This document shows, piece by piece, positions 24,435-33,757 of a DNA stretch of 64,000 nt (within the stretch, counting starts at the first letter, position 1; the number at the start of each line of letters is the position of its first letter). The position numbers and the translations under genes are program-made. Source of the stretch: JBCBAP01 sp038532435 (lineage in GTDB: Bacteria > Pseudomonadota > Alphaproteobacteria > Rhodobacterales > Rhodobacteraceae). The DNA lies in the NCBI GenBank assembly GCA_038532435.1, contig JBCBAP010000004.1, positions 50,694 through 114,693 on the forward strand. Direction: 5' to 3'. Under the pieces are notes generated by a model. The model was given only the letters and a program-made list of their open reading frames with translations. It did no database searches and had not been told where the DNA came from.

Positions 24435-26874
24435 GACGCCCAACACCGCGACGGTGGAACCGAAGGAAGAGCGGCCGGGCCGACGCATCTCCCTGACGTG
24501 GCTGGTGCCTCTGTTTGCGCTCCTCATCGCGCTGGGGGTGACCTGGCAGGTATATTCGGAGCGTGGCCCGCTGCTGGAAGTCAGTTTGCGACACGGCGCT
24601 GGGATCTCCGCCGGTCAGACCGGTCTGCGCTACCGGGACGTGGAGATCGGCGTGGTCGAGGAGGTGCGCTTCTCCGATGATCTCAGCGAGGTCGTGACCC
24701 AGATCCGCATCGACAAGGCAATCGCCCCCTTCCTCGATGGCGACGCGAAGATCTGGGCGGTGCGCCCGCAGGTCACCGCCGGCGGCGTGAGCGGCCTCGA
24801 TACGGTGATCTCCGGCGTCTACCTTGCCGCGAGCTTCGACAGCGAGCCGAACGGTATGGTGTCCCGGATCCTCGCGGAACGCAGCGCACCCCTGACGCCC
24901 ACCGGCGTTCCGGGCCGCCGGATCCGCCTGAGTGCCACGGATGGCGGGTCCATCAATGTGGGGGCTCCGGTTCTTTACAAGGGTGTCGAGGTTGGCCGTG
25001 TGGAGACTAAGGCGCTGAGCGAGGATGGCACCGCCGTCGTCTTTGACGCCTTCATCGAAGCGCCCCACGATCAGCGGATCACGTCCGGCACGCTTTTCTG
25101 GAACGCCTCCGGCCTCGCGCTCGAGCTGGGGCCGGGAGGTGCTGAGCTGAATGTGGAAAGCCTTGCGTCGCTGGTCCGCGGCGGCATCGCCTTCGACACG
25201 CTGGGTCTGACCGTCGACACGGTCGAGCCGGGCACGCTCTTTCGCCTCTATCCCAGCGAAGAGGCCGCGCAGAACAGCCTCCTCGACGTGGACCTCGCCG
25301 CGGCGGTGGAGTTTTCCGCGGTCTTCAGTGGAACGCTGCGAGGCCTCAGCGTCGGGTCGGCCGTGGAGTATCGCGGGGTGCGGGTTGGCGAGGTGATCGG
25401 CCTCTCGACCCGCCTCAACCTCACCGTGACACCCCGCAGGCCGGAGCTTCTGACAACGCTCCTGATCCAGCCCCGCCGGTTCGGGCTCGGCGCGGACACG
25501 GAACCGGAGGACATGGTCGCCTTTCTCAACGAACTTGTCGTCGGCGGACTGCGGGCGCGGCTGACGTCGGCAGGTCTGCTGAGCGGGAGCATGGTTGTCG
25601 ATCTTCACGAGACCGGGGAACGCGGGCGCGCGGTGATTGCAAACGACGGCCTTCGCCCCCGCATCCCGAGCGTCGCATCCTCCACCGACGGCTTTGCGGC
25701 CTCTGCGGAGGGGGTGCTGCGCAGGGTGGATGACCTGCCCATCGAGGAGTTAATGGCCGGCACCGTAACCCTCATCGACAGCCTCAACAGGGTCGTGAAC
25801 GACCCAGCCGTGCGGGATGCCCCCGCCTCCGCCTCCGCCCTCATCGAGGATCTGCGCACTCTGGTCGCGCGGGATGAAGTTCAGCGGGCACCGGAGGAGT
25901 TGCTGGCGGTAATCAGCGATCTGGGCACAATCGTAGACACAATCTCCGACACCGATCCGGGCGGCTCCATCGGCGATGTGAGCGCGCAAGCGACCGCCCT
26001 GCTGACCTCACTCACCCGGTCGGCGGAGGCGGTGGGCCCGGTGCTCGAGACCGCGTCGGCCGCCCTGCAGGACCTGCGCGGTCTGCCCCTCACACAAGTC
26101 ACCGATGAGGCGACCGAGGTGCTCAATGGTGTCGACGATCTGATCGCCTCGCTGCAGCGGATAGCGCAGGACCCGGATCTGCTCGCCACGCCGGGCACGG
26201 CGAGATCCTTCGTGCGGGACCTTCAAACCTTCATCAGGTCGGACGGGGTGCAGGGTGCGCCGGAGGCGCTCCGCGCCACGCTCGACGAGACAACGGCCGT
26301 GCTGGCGGCGCTTCAGGAGGGTGGCGCGATCGAGAACCTTAACGCGACGCTGCGGGATACGTCCCGCGCAGCGGATGCCGCGGCCCGTGCGTCGGAAGGG
26401 GTGCCCGGGCTGGTCGAGGATCTCAATGCGCTGACCGAACAGCTCGCCGTCCTGCCCCTCGACCCGCTCTTTGCGCGGGCGAACGGCGTGCTCTCCCAGG
26501 CCGAAGGCATCCTCGAGGAACCCGCGATCCGGGAAGCACCGGGCGCGCTGCGCGATGCGCTCGCGGCGATGACCGAGGTGCTGACGGACGTCCGCGAACG
26601 TGGGCTGGTTGATGAGCTGAACACGACGCTCGCGGCCACCAGCGCTGCCGCGACCAGCTTTGCCTCCGCATCGTCTGACCTCCCCCGTCTGCTCTCCGAT
26701 GTCCGGGCGCTTGCGGATCAGGCGGAGACGACGCTCGCCGCCTATGACGAAGGCGGCACGCTGTCCTACGAGGCGCAGACTGCACTGCGCGACATCCGCG
26801 ACACCGCCCGCGCTGTCACCGCGCTCGCCCGCAGCATCGAACGCAACCCGACCGCATGGCTGCGCGGTCGCTGA
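24421..26874 (+). CDS. pqiB: PqiB-like MCE protein with long repetitive C-terminus
   Basis: An 817-residue protein: one membrane anchor (about 25-45), three MCE/MlaD domains (about 50-150, 160-270 and 290-400), then about 400 helical residues. E. coli PqiB has 546 residues, so the tail is much longer. The tail repeats an Ala/Leu-rich unit built around 'APxALRxxLxxxxxVLxxL...' (for example near residues 600-640 and 690-740). PqiB forms hexameric rings and a hollow needle through which lipids pass between membranes; a longer tail would mean a longer needle. Start at 24421; an in-frame ATG at 24427 is equally possible. Confidence 0.88.
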   Translation: MGMSKTPNTATVEPKEERPGRRISLTWLVPLFALLIALGVTWQVYSERGPLLEVSLRHGAGISAGQTGLRYRDVEIGVVEEVRFSDDLSEVVTQIRIDKAIAPFLDGDAKIWAVRPQVTAGGVSGLDTVISGVYLAASFDSEPNGMVSRILAERSAPLTPTGVPGRRIRLSATDGGSINVGAPVLYKGVEVGRVETKALSEDGTAVVFDAFIEAPHDQRITSGTLFWNASGLALELGPGGAELNVESLASLVRGGIAFDTLGLTVDTVEPGTLFRLYPSEEAAQNSLLDVDLAAAVEFSAVFSGTLRGLSVGSAVEYRGVRVGEVIGLSTRLNLTVTPRRPELLTTLLIQPRRFGLGADTEPEDMVAFLNELVVGGLRARLTSAGLLSGSMVVDLHETGERGRAVIANDGLRPRIPSVASSTDGFAASAEGVLRRVDDLPIEELMAGTVTLIDSLNRVVNDPAVRDAPASASALIEDLRTLVARDEVQRAPEELLAVISDLGTIVDTISDTDPGGSIGDVSAQATALLTSLTRSAEAVGPVLETASAALQDLRGLPLTQVTDEATEVLNGVDDLIASLQRIAQDPDLLATPGTARSFVRDLQTFIRSDGVQGAPEALRATLDETTAVLAALQEGGAIENLNATLRDTSRAADAAARASEGVPGLVEDLNALTEQLAVLPLDPLFARANGVLSQAEGILEEPAIREAPGALRDALAAMTEVLTDVRERGLVDELNTTLAATSAAATSFASASSDLPRLLSDVRALADQAETTLAAYDEGGTLSYEAQTALRDIRDTARAVTALARSIERNPTAWLRGR

Positions 26875-26885
26875 GGACTTCCACA

Positions 26886-27476
26886 ATGATCGCCCGCCCT
26901 CTTCTCGCCCTTGCCCTCGCTCTGTCCGCCTGCGGTCCCTCCGTCCCTACGGAGCGGTACCTGGTGACCGATGCAAGCGGGGTTCAGGCTGTGGTCGCCG
27001 ATGTGGAGACGGTGCTGGTGCGGGAGATCAATCTGCCTGACTATGCCAACCGGGAGGAGATATCCCTCCAGGATGAAAGCGGCGCGGTGCTCTTCATTCC
27101 CGGGACGCTCTGGGCGGACACGCCTGCCCGCGCGCTTACCAAACTGCTCGCGAGCCGTCTCTCCTCAGCTCTGCCCGGAAGCAGGGTTGCGGCGGAACCG
27201 TGGCCGCTGACGGATCGGCCTGAGCTCAGGGTCGAGGTGCAGGTCGATCAGTTGCTCGGCGCGCAATCCGGTACGCTGCTTTTCACCGGGCAGTATTTCG
27301 TTGTCGCAGGCGACTTCGGCGATGTGGCGATTGCTCGCAACTTCCGTTTTGTCGAGGAGTTCGATCCGACGAGCGTAGGATCGCTGGGACAAGCCCATGG
27401 TGCCGCGGTGAGCGCCCTCGCCCGTGAGGTTGCCGCTGTCATCAGCGGCGTGCCCGGCAGCGCACTGGGCGGTTGA
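26886..27476 (+). CDS. pqiC: PqiC-like outer-membrane lipoprotein (DUF330)
   Basis: A 196-residue protein with a lipoprotein signal ending LALALSAC (Cys16 lipidated) and the ABC-transport auxiliary domain (LWADTPARALTKLLASRL, then LRVEVQVDQLLG). PqiC anchors the PqiB needle at the outer membrane. It follows pqiB by 11 bp and precedes the reductive dehalogenase gene by 4 bp. Confidence 0.85.
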   Translation: MIARPLLALALALSACGPSVPTERYLVTDASGVQAVVADVETVLVREINLPDYANREEISLQDESGAVLFIPGTLWADTPARALTKLLASRLSSALPGSRVAAEPWPLTDRPELRVEVQVDQLLGAQSGTLLFTGQYFVVAGDFGDVAIARNFRFVEEFDPTSVGSLGQAHGAAVSALAREVAAVISGVPGSALGG

Positions 27477-27480
27477 GCCC

Positions 27481-30400
27481 ATGGGCGTGAAGCTCTTCTC
27501 GGACCGGAAACGCCCCGTTCACCTTGGCCCCTATCCGTTGGAAAACCTGCGGCGGCGGTCGGTGATGCCGAACCTCGACGCCCTCAAACCGCAGCCGATG
27601 CTCACGTTCGACCGACCGGATGAGCCGGAGAGCATCGTCCCGGCGATGGCTCCGTTTCAGGCGATGATGGACGCGATCCGCGACGGGATCGTGAACCCGG
27701 CCCGGGCCGACATCCCCGGCGATCCCACAGAACGGGCAAACCATCTCAAGGCGTTCGGATATTTCTCCGATGCCTCCATGGTCGGGGTCGGTGCGTTGCC
27801 GGAGAGTGCATGGCTGACGACACCCCGGCGAAATCCAGGCATCGATGCGCTGGCGAAGGATCTGAGAACCCGCCAAACCAAGACACTCGCCGCGGGCATC
27901 GACGTGATCATGGCGGATCTGAAGGAGTCTATCGAGGCGCCCGCGCGGGACATCTCCGGCCACACAACCTGTCTCGTCTTCCTCTACGAACACCATCGGG
28001 ATCCGCGCAAGGCCGAACCGGGCCACGACTGGATCACCGGCGCGCAGGACCACCGTGCCTGCCTTCGGGCCAGCGAGACCGCGATCGTGATCGCGAACTA
28101 CATCCGTTTGCTCGGCTTTGACGCGCGGGCCCACACAGCCACATCCAGCGACCTCGACCTCGATCAATTGACCGTGGCTGCAGGTCTCGCAGTGCCTGAC
28201 GGCGGCGGTATCGCCGCCCCCTGGATCGGGAGCCGGTTCGGCGTCGCGGCGGTGAGCACGGATATGGAACTGACCCACGATCGCCCGCTCGCGGCACTCG
28301 CGGATCAGCCCGCGACGGTCCTGAACGGTCCCGGATGGTGGTTTGGGGCCGGACACGCCAAATCGGCGCTCAACCGTGATCCCTATGCCGCCCGGGACTA
28401 CGCGCTGGGCGCGCACCCTTTCGAAACGCTCAAGCGGGTCGACACACCGACCACCTACATCGATGAGCCGCGGGTTGCCCGCGTGCCCAAACGCGCGGAC
28501 ATGTTTGCCCGCGCGCAGTTCGGCGACATGGGCAAGGCCAATCAGGACAACGCAAAGGGTGGGCACTACGCACGTAAATCCGCCCCCTCCTTCGCCCAGC
28601 GGCGAATGCTCGGTGCGCTCGTACTGCTGCAGGACGGACCGGTTGCCCCTCGCAGACCGCTCGATCCGGTAAGGGCCGCTGCGGGGGTCAAGGCCGCCTC
28701 CTACTTCCTCGGCGTCGACGCGGTCGGCCTGTCCCGCTGTCCGGACTGGACCTGGTACTCCCACGACGCCACCGGCATCCCGATCGACCCGCCCCACGAT
28801 CAGGCGATCAGCATGATCGTCGATCAGGGGTTTGAAACCATGGAAGGGGCAAGCGGCGATGACTGGATCTCCGTCGCCCAGTCGATGCGCGCCTACCTGC
28901 GCTTCTCCCTCCTCGGAGGTGTCATCGCGCAGCACCTGCGCAACCTTGGTTACAGCGCAAAGGCGCACACCGTCATGGACGGGGAGGTGCTGCAACCGCC
29001 GCTCCTGCTTCTCAGCGGCCTGGGGGAGGTGAGCCGGATCGGGGAGGTTATCCTGAACCCGTTTCTCGGCCCGCGCCTCAAATCCGGTGTGGTGACGACC
29101 GACTTGCCCCTCGACCATGACAAGCCCATCGATTTCGGGCTCCAGCGCTTTTGCGAAAGCTGCAACAAGTGCGCCCGCGAATGCCCCTCCGGCGCGATCA
29201 CCGCAGGCCCGAAGCTCATGTTCAATGGCTACGAGATCTGGAAGTCGGACAGTCAGAAGTGCGCGACCTACCGCATCACCAATCTCAACGGTGCAATGTG
29301 CGGCCGGTGCATGAAGACCTGCCCCTGGAACCTCGAAGGCCTGTTCGCGGAACGCCCCTTCCGCTGGGCGGCGATGAACCTTCCGTCCGCGGCCCCCGCC
29401 CTCGCCCGGCTTGATGACAGGCTCGGCCGCGGCGGCCTCAATGACAGGAAGAAATGGTGGTGGGACATCGAGCTTGAAGAGGACGGGGCCTACCGCCCGA
29501 CCCGGCGCCCCGTCCATCGGCGCGACCTGCAGCGGGATCTAGACCTGAAGTATGAGGACCAGACGCTCGCGGTGTATCCGGCCCCGCTCGCCCCTCCGCC
29601 CTGGCCCTATCCCTTCCCCATGGACCGGGAGGCCGGAATCGAGGCGTACCAAGCGATGGTCACGGCGGAGGAGTACCGGATCAGGCTCGACAGGGGCGAA
29701 ACGGACCATATCCACACCTACGCGGTTCCCGGCGATGCGCCGGTGCTCCGGGTCGAAGTGGCGGCGGCCGACCGTCTGAGCGACGCCATCACCCGCTACC
29801 GCCTGCGCAGCCTCGACGGCGCACCCCTGCCCGTCTGGACCGCCGGTGCTCATCTCGACATCGTCGTGGCCCCGGAATTCCTCCGGCAATATTCCATGTC
29901 CGGCGACCCCGCGGATCGGTCGGTCTATGAGATCGGCGTCCTCCGGGAGCCCGCGGGACGCGGTGGGTCGACCCTGTTGCACCGGATCTTCACACCTGGG
30001 CGGAAGATCTTTGTCTCAAAGCCGATCAACCATTTCGAGCTTGTCGAGGATGCCGCTCACACCATCCTGATGGGCGGCGGTATCGGGATCACCCCGATGA
30101 TCGCGTTCGCCCACCGGCTGCACGCCCTTGGACGCCCCTTCGCGCTGCACTACTCCGTTCCTGACCGCGCGAATGCGGCCTACTGGCCTGCGATTGCGGA
30201 GGCCCCCTGGGTCGATCGGGCGAGCCTGCATGTCTCACGTGAAGGCACCCGCGCGGACCTTTCGACGGTTCTCGCATCCCCGCCGACCGGCACCCATGTC
30301 TACACCTGTGGGCCGGAGGGTTACATGTCTGCGGTCATGGAGGCGGCTGAGACTGCGGGCGTGCCGGAGGAGGCGCGTCACCTCGAGTATTTCAGCGTTC

Positions 30401-30687
30401 CGGAGTTGCCGGAGTACGAGAACCACCCCTTCACCTTGCGCCTTGACGATGGGCGCACGGTCCCGGTTGGCGCCGACCAGTCCGCGACGGATGCGCTCGC
30501 GGCACACGGCATCCACGTGGATGTCAAATGCGCGGACGGTATCTGCGGGGTGTGCAAGTGCACTGTGCGCGGAGGCGATGTCGAGCACCGGGACTTCGTG
30601 CTGTCAAAGGCGCAGCGGGAGAAGTCGATGATCCTCTGCCAGTCCCGCGCTGCCGACCCGGACGGCACGATCGACATTTCGCTCTGA
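27481..30687 (+). CDS. Cobalamin-dependent reductive dehalogenase fused to a flavin/NAD(P)H/2Fe-2S reductase
   Basis: A 1068-residue cytosolic fusion. Residues about 1-680 are a reductive dehalogenase core with two 4Fe-4S motifs, CESCNKCARECPSG (C558, C561, C564, C568) and C594 with CGRCMKTCPW (C607, C610, C614). Tyr426 in WTWYSHD and Lys494 in GYSAKAH correspond to the catalytic Tyr426/Lys488 I recall for Nitratireductor NpRdhA. Residues about 740-1068 are a phthalate-dioxygenase-reductase-like unit: RQYSMSG (FMN), GGGIGITPM and CGPEGYM (NAD(P)H), and a plant-type 2Fe-2S site C1017, C1022, C1025, C1053. There is no Tat signal and no rdhB anchor, so it is the catabolic type (as Comamonas BhbA) that removes halogen from aromatics with NAD(P)H. 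It lies 4 bp after pqiC. Substrate unknown. Confidence 0.9.
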   Translation: MGVKLFSDRKRPVHLGPYPLENLRRRSVMPNLDALKPQPMLTFDRPDEPESIVPAMAPFQAMMDAIRDGIVNPARADIPGDPTERANHLKAFGYFSDASMVGVGALPESAWLTTPRRNPGIDALAKDLRTRQTKTLAAGIDVIMADLKESIEAPARDISGHTTCLVFLYEHHRDPRKAEPGHDWITGAQDHRACLRASETAIVIANYIRLLGFDARAHTATSSDLDLDQLTVAAGLAVPDGGGIAAPWIGSRFGVAAVSTDMELTHDRPLAALADQPATVLNGPGWWFGAGHAKSALNRDPYAARDYALGAHPFETLKRVDTPTTYIDEPRVARVPKRADMFARAQFGDMGKANQDNAKGGHYARKSAPSFAQRRMLGALVLLQDGPVAPRRPLDPVRAAAGVKAASYFLGVDAVGLSRCPDWTWYSHDATGIPIDPPHDQAISMIVDQGFETMEGASGDDWISVAQSMRAYLRFSLLGGVIAQHLRNLGYSAKAHTVMDGEVLQPPLLLLSGLGEVSRIGEVILNPFLGPRLKSGVVTTDLPLDHDKPIDFGLQRFCESCNKCARECPSGAITAGPKLMFNGYEIWKSDSQKCATYRITNLNGAMCGRCMKTCPWNLEGLFAERPFRWAAMNLPSAAPALARLDDRLGRGGLNDRKKWWWDIELEEDGAYRPTRRPVHRRDLQRDLDLKYEDQTLAVYPAPLAPPPWPYPFPMDREAGIEAYQAMVTAEEYRIRLDRGETDHIHTYAVPGDAPVLRVEVAAADRLSDAITRYRLRSLDGAPLPVWTAGAHLDIVVAPEFLRQYSMSGDPADRSVYEIGVLREPAGRGGSTLLHRIFTPGRKIFVSKPINHFELVEDAAHTILMGGGIGITPMIAFAHRLHALGRPFALHYSVPDRANAAYWPAIAEAPWVDRASLHVSREGTRADLSTVLASPPTGTHVYTCGPEGYMSAVMEAAETAGVPEEARHLEYFSVPELPEYENHPFTLRLDDGRTVPVGADQSATDALAAHGIHVDVKCADGICGVCKCTVRGGDVEHRDFVLSKAQREKSMILCQSRAADPDGTIDISL

Positions 30688-30726
30688 CACTCCTTTTCGG
30701 ATCAAACCTGCTCATCGGCGACGGTA

Positions 30727-30752
30727 TGGCGCTCCAGTAGCCTGGAGCGCCA
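30727..30752. terminator. Perfect hairpin between convergent genes
   Basis: TGGCGCTCCAG, loop TAGC, CTGGAGCGCCA: an 11-base-pair perfect stem 40 bp after the dehalogenase stop codon. It faces the convergent permease gene and could end both transcripts; no T-run follows. Confidence 0.6.
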
Positions 30753-30809
30753 ATCGCCCGAAGGGCTCAGGAGTGTGCGCCGCAAGGCGCTCCGCGCGAC
30801 AGCAGCCGC

Positions 30810-31574
30810 TCAGCCTGTCGCACGCCGCCAGCGCGCCGCCCGGGCCTCGATCGGTTGAATGAGGATGAACTCGACCGCAAGCATCACCGCCACGAAGGTC
30901 AGCGCGTAGGCCAGAACATAGCCGGTCTCGAAAAGCTGGAAATAGAGATGGATCTGGAACCCGATTCCGTTTGACCGCCCTAGAAACTCGACCACCAGAA
31001 CGATCTTCCAGATGACCGCCACCCCGTTTCGGGCGGCCGTGGAGATGTGCGGCGCAAGCTGCGGCAGCACCACGTGGCGGAACCTTTCCCACGGGGTCAG
31101 GCGGTAGACCTGCGCCATCTCGTCGAGGGACCGATCGAGCGTTCGTACCCCTTCGCGCACATTCACCAGCACCATCGCGGTCTTGTTGATCGCCACCGCC
31201 GTGATCGCCGCAACCTCCGTCAGTCCGATCCAGAGGTAGCAGAGCACGATGATCATCAGGGCCGGCAGGTTGAGGAACACGATCACCCAGGGATCCGCCC
31301 AGCGGTTCGCTGTGACCGACCGCCCGAGCCACAGCCCGAGCGCCGTCCCGACGCTCATGGCAAGGACGAACGCCGCGGCCACCCGCGCAAGCGTGGAACC
31401 AAGATGGTGCCACAGCTCTCCGCTGCGCGCTTCCTCCACCGCGATCCCGAACACCTGCCAGGGGGGCGGCAGGACCGTAGGATCCGCCTTAAGCAGAGCG
31501 AGAACCGCCCAACCAAGCCCAAGGCCCAGGACGGACACAAACGTGACGACGGGGGAGGTTTTGAGGCGTGCCAT
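30810..31574 (-). CDS. NitT/TauT-type ABC transporter permease
   Basis: A 254-residue permease of the SsuC/TauC family with about six membrane segments and the coupling-loop segment LDEMAQVYRLTPWERFRHVVLP. No ATPase or binding-protein gene is adjacent. The only matching partners in the window are the ATPase at 45611-46270 and the binding protein at 46281-47252, also minus strand, at the other end of the PQQ region. The three probably make one importer. Start chosen at MARLKTS (31574); longer frames add a basic tail without homology. Confidence 0.85.
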   Translation of the reverse strand: MARLKTSPVVTFVSVLGLGLGWAVLALLKADPTVLPPPWQVFGIAVEEARSGELWHHLGSTLARVAAAFVLAMSVGTALGLWLGRSVTANRWADPWVIVFLNLPALMIIVLCYLWIGLTEVAAITAVAINKTAMVLVNVREGVRTLDRSLDEMAQVYRLTPWERFRHVVLPQLAPHISTAARNGVAVIWKIVLVVEFLGRSNGIGFQIHLYFQLFETGYVLAYALTFVAVMLAVEFILIQPIEARAARWRRATG

Positions 31575-31675
31575 GGGGCAGGATCGCCCGCGCGCGCGCC
31601 CTGTCAACCGTTCCAGCGGCCCATTTCGACCATTGTCGTATGTCGCGCCCCGCGGGGCCTGCCTAGGCTTGGCCC

Positions 31676-33757
31676 ATGCTCGTCCGGTTGCTCACCAGCG
31701 TTGCGTTCGTCTTCTGCCTGTTGACCGGTCTGGCGCAGGCGGCCGAGCCTCTGACGCGGGAGCAGATCTCGGACTACATCATGCCGCCCTTCTCACTTGG
31801 GGAGCCCCTCAACGACAAGGGCGTATGGGGGCTTCTCAACTCTGGCGGTGCGGAGGCGGGCTACGTTTTTGAGACGGAGCCGATGGCGCCCCTGCCGGGC
31901 TTCTCCGGCGCGCCCATCAATATGCTGGTGATCCTCGATCTTGAGGGACGGTTCATGGATGTGAGCCTCATTGCCCACAACGAGCCGATCTTTGTCTCCG
32001 GCCTCGGGCAGGCCCCGTTCCACAAGTTTTTCGAGCAGTATCGCGGTCACTCGATCTCCTCTTCCCTCGTGGTTGGCACACCGTACGGTGAGGGCGGAGA
32101 TGGCTCGTCGCTGGTCTATCTCGACGGGGTGACGAAGGCGACGGCGAGCGTGCGGATCGCCCACGAGAGCGTGCTCGCGGCAACGCTGCTGGTCGCGCGG
32201 GAGAAGATGCAGGGCATCTCGACCGGCCCGCCGGCACACCCGGATCCAGAACATATCGAGGAGCTCACCTGGGACGATCTCGTGGCTCTGGGGATTGCGA
32301 CCCGCATGACCCTGACCAATGCGGAGATCGAGGATGCGTTTGCCGGCACGCTCTGGGAGGGCGACGATCCGGAGGCTCTCGACTATCCGGAAGAGACTTA
32401 CCTCGACCTCTGGGTGGTGGACCTCGGCCCGCCCAGTATCGCGAAAGCCGTGCTGTCCCGCGATGGCTACCGGGACCTCGAGGGGTTCCTCCAGATCTCC
32501 ACCTACGACGAGCCGATCCTGCTGATCGAGACCGGGCGCCACGGGCTCGTGTCCGAAGAGTTCGTCCGCAACACCTCGCCAGACTGGCTGTCGGCAGAAC
32601 AGGATGGCCTGCCCGTCGCGCTGCGCGATGCGGATCTTTTCGTCGAATTGCAGGACGGCGTGCCCGACGGTGTCGCGATGATCCTGCGGACGGACCGCCG
32701 TCTCGGCTTTGATCCGTCCCGACCCTGGACGCTCAAGGTCCAGGCCGTGCGCGAACACGGCATGTTCCAGCCGGAGATCGGAAACGTCGTCATCGACGTG
32801 GAACACGTGACCGACGAACGGTTCTTTGTCCGGCCAAAGGTCATCGAGCCCGTGCCGCCATGGCTTGAGGCGCTGCGAAACCGGCAAACGGATATGGCGG
32901 CGCTCGGCGCCGGTCTTGCGGGGCTGGTGGTTGTCCTGGGGTTCGGCCAGAGCCGCCTTGCAGGTCTGCGGGTGTTCACGCCGGTGCGTCTTCTGTTCCT
33001 TGCCGCAATGGTCGGTTTCGTCGGGTGGTGGGGACAGGGGCAATTGTCCATCGTCAGCGTGCTGGGCGTTATCCGGACAACGTGGGAGGGCGGCAGCTTT
33101 GCCTTTCTCCTCTACGACCCCTTTTCGCTGCTGATCTGGGCGGTCGTAATTGCTGGCTTCATCCTCTGGGGCCGGGGCTTTTTCTGCGGATGGCTTTGTC
33201 CGTTCGGGGCGCTGCAGGAGTTTGCGCACTATATCGGCAAGGCACTTCGTCTCCCCCAGATCGAGCCCTCCGTCCTTTGGGACGCGCGGCTGAAACTGCT
33301 GAAGTACGTCCTGCTGGCGGGGCTCGTCGCCACGGTCTTCATCGCACCGGGCGAGGTCGACACCGTGGCCGAGGTTGAGCCCTTCAAGACTGCGATCACG
33401 GTCTTCTTCATCCGCGAATGGTACTACGTGCTCTACGCGGCGTTCTGGCTGGTGCTGGGACTGTTCCTGTTCAAAGGGTTCTGCCGCTATGTCTGCCCGC
33501 TTGGCGCGGTCATGGCCATCGGCGGGCTGCTGCGGGGCCGCGACTGGATCGCCCGGCGGGAGGCGTGTGGAAGCCCCTGTCAGCTCTGCAAGGTGCGGTG
33601 CAAGTATCAGGCGATCGCCCCGAGCGGGGAGATCCAGTATTCGGAGTGCTTCCAGTGTCTCGACTGCGTCACGATCCATGACAGCCCGGACCAGTGTGTG
33701 CCCCTGATCCTCGCAGCGCGGAAGGGACGCAGAATGCCTGCGGTGCCCGCCGAATGA
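31676..33757 (+). CDS. NosR-like membrane flavoprotein with 4Fe-4S domains
   Basis: A 693-residue protein laid out like NosR: signal peptide, a periplasmic FMN-binding domain (about 60-180) with the flavinylation-type motif DGVTKAT near residue 150, a further periplasmic region, about five membrane segments, and polyferredoxin motifs CGWLCPFGA, CRYVCPLGA, CGSPCQLCKVRC and CFQCLDC...C at the C-terminus. NosR feeds electrons to nitrous oxide reductase, but no nos gene is present. The ApbE gene that would attach FMN overlaps it. It probably moves electrons between the quinone pool or cytosol and a periplasmic acceptor; the acceptor is unknown. Confidence 0.82.
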   Translation: MLVRLLTSVAFVFCLLTGLAQAAEPLTREQISDYIMPPFSLGEPLNDKGVWGLLNSGGAEAGYVFETEPMAPLPGFSGAPINMLVILDLEGRFMDVSLIAHNEPIFVSGLGQAPFHKFFEQYRGHSISSSLVVGTPYGEGGDGSSLVYLDGVTKATASVRIAHESVLAATLLVAREKMQGISTGPPAHPDPEHIEELTWDDLVALGIATRMTLTNAEIEDAFAGTLWEGDDPEALDYPEETYLDLWVVDLGPPSIAKAVLSRDGYRDLEGFLQISTYDEPILLIETGRHGLVSEEFVRNTSPDWLSAEQDGLPVALRDADLFVELQDGVPDGVAMILRTDRRLGFDPSRPWTLKVQAVREHGMFQPEIGNVVIDVEHVTDERFFVRPKVIEPVPPWLEALRNRQTDMAALGAGLAGLVVVLGFGQSRLAGLRVFTPVRLLFLAAMVGFVGWWGQGQLSIVSVLGVIRTTWEGGSFAFLLYDPFSLLIWAVVIAGFILWGRGFFCGWLCPFGALQEFAHYIGKALRLPQIEPSVLWDARLKLLKYVLLAGLVATVFIAPGEVDTVAEVEPFKTAITVFFIREWYYVLYAAFWLVLGLFLFKGFCRYVCPLGAVMAIGGLLRGRDWIARREACGSPCQLCKVRCKYQAIAPSGEIQYSECFQCLDCVTIHDSPDQCVPLILAARKGRRMPAVPAE

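Noticed and set aside
27442..29517. A 691-codon open frame on the minus strand across the dehalogenase
   Set aside because: Arg/Gly/Val-rich with no family motif; it mirrors the wobble positions of the real plus-strand gene in GC-rich DNA.
31676..33757. NosR-like protein as part of a denitrification operon or as a PceC/RdhC-type dehalogenase partner
   Set aside because: No nosZ or nosD genes are present, and the dehalogenase is cytosolic and on a separate transcript with a hairpin between.
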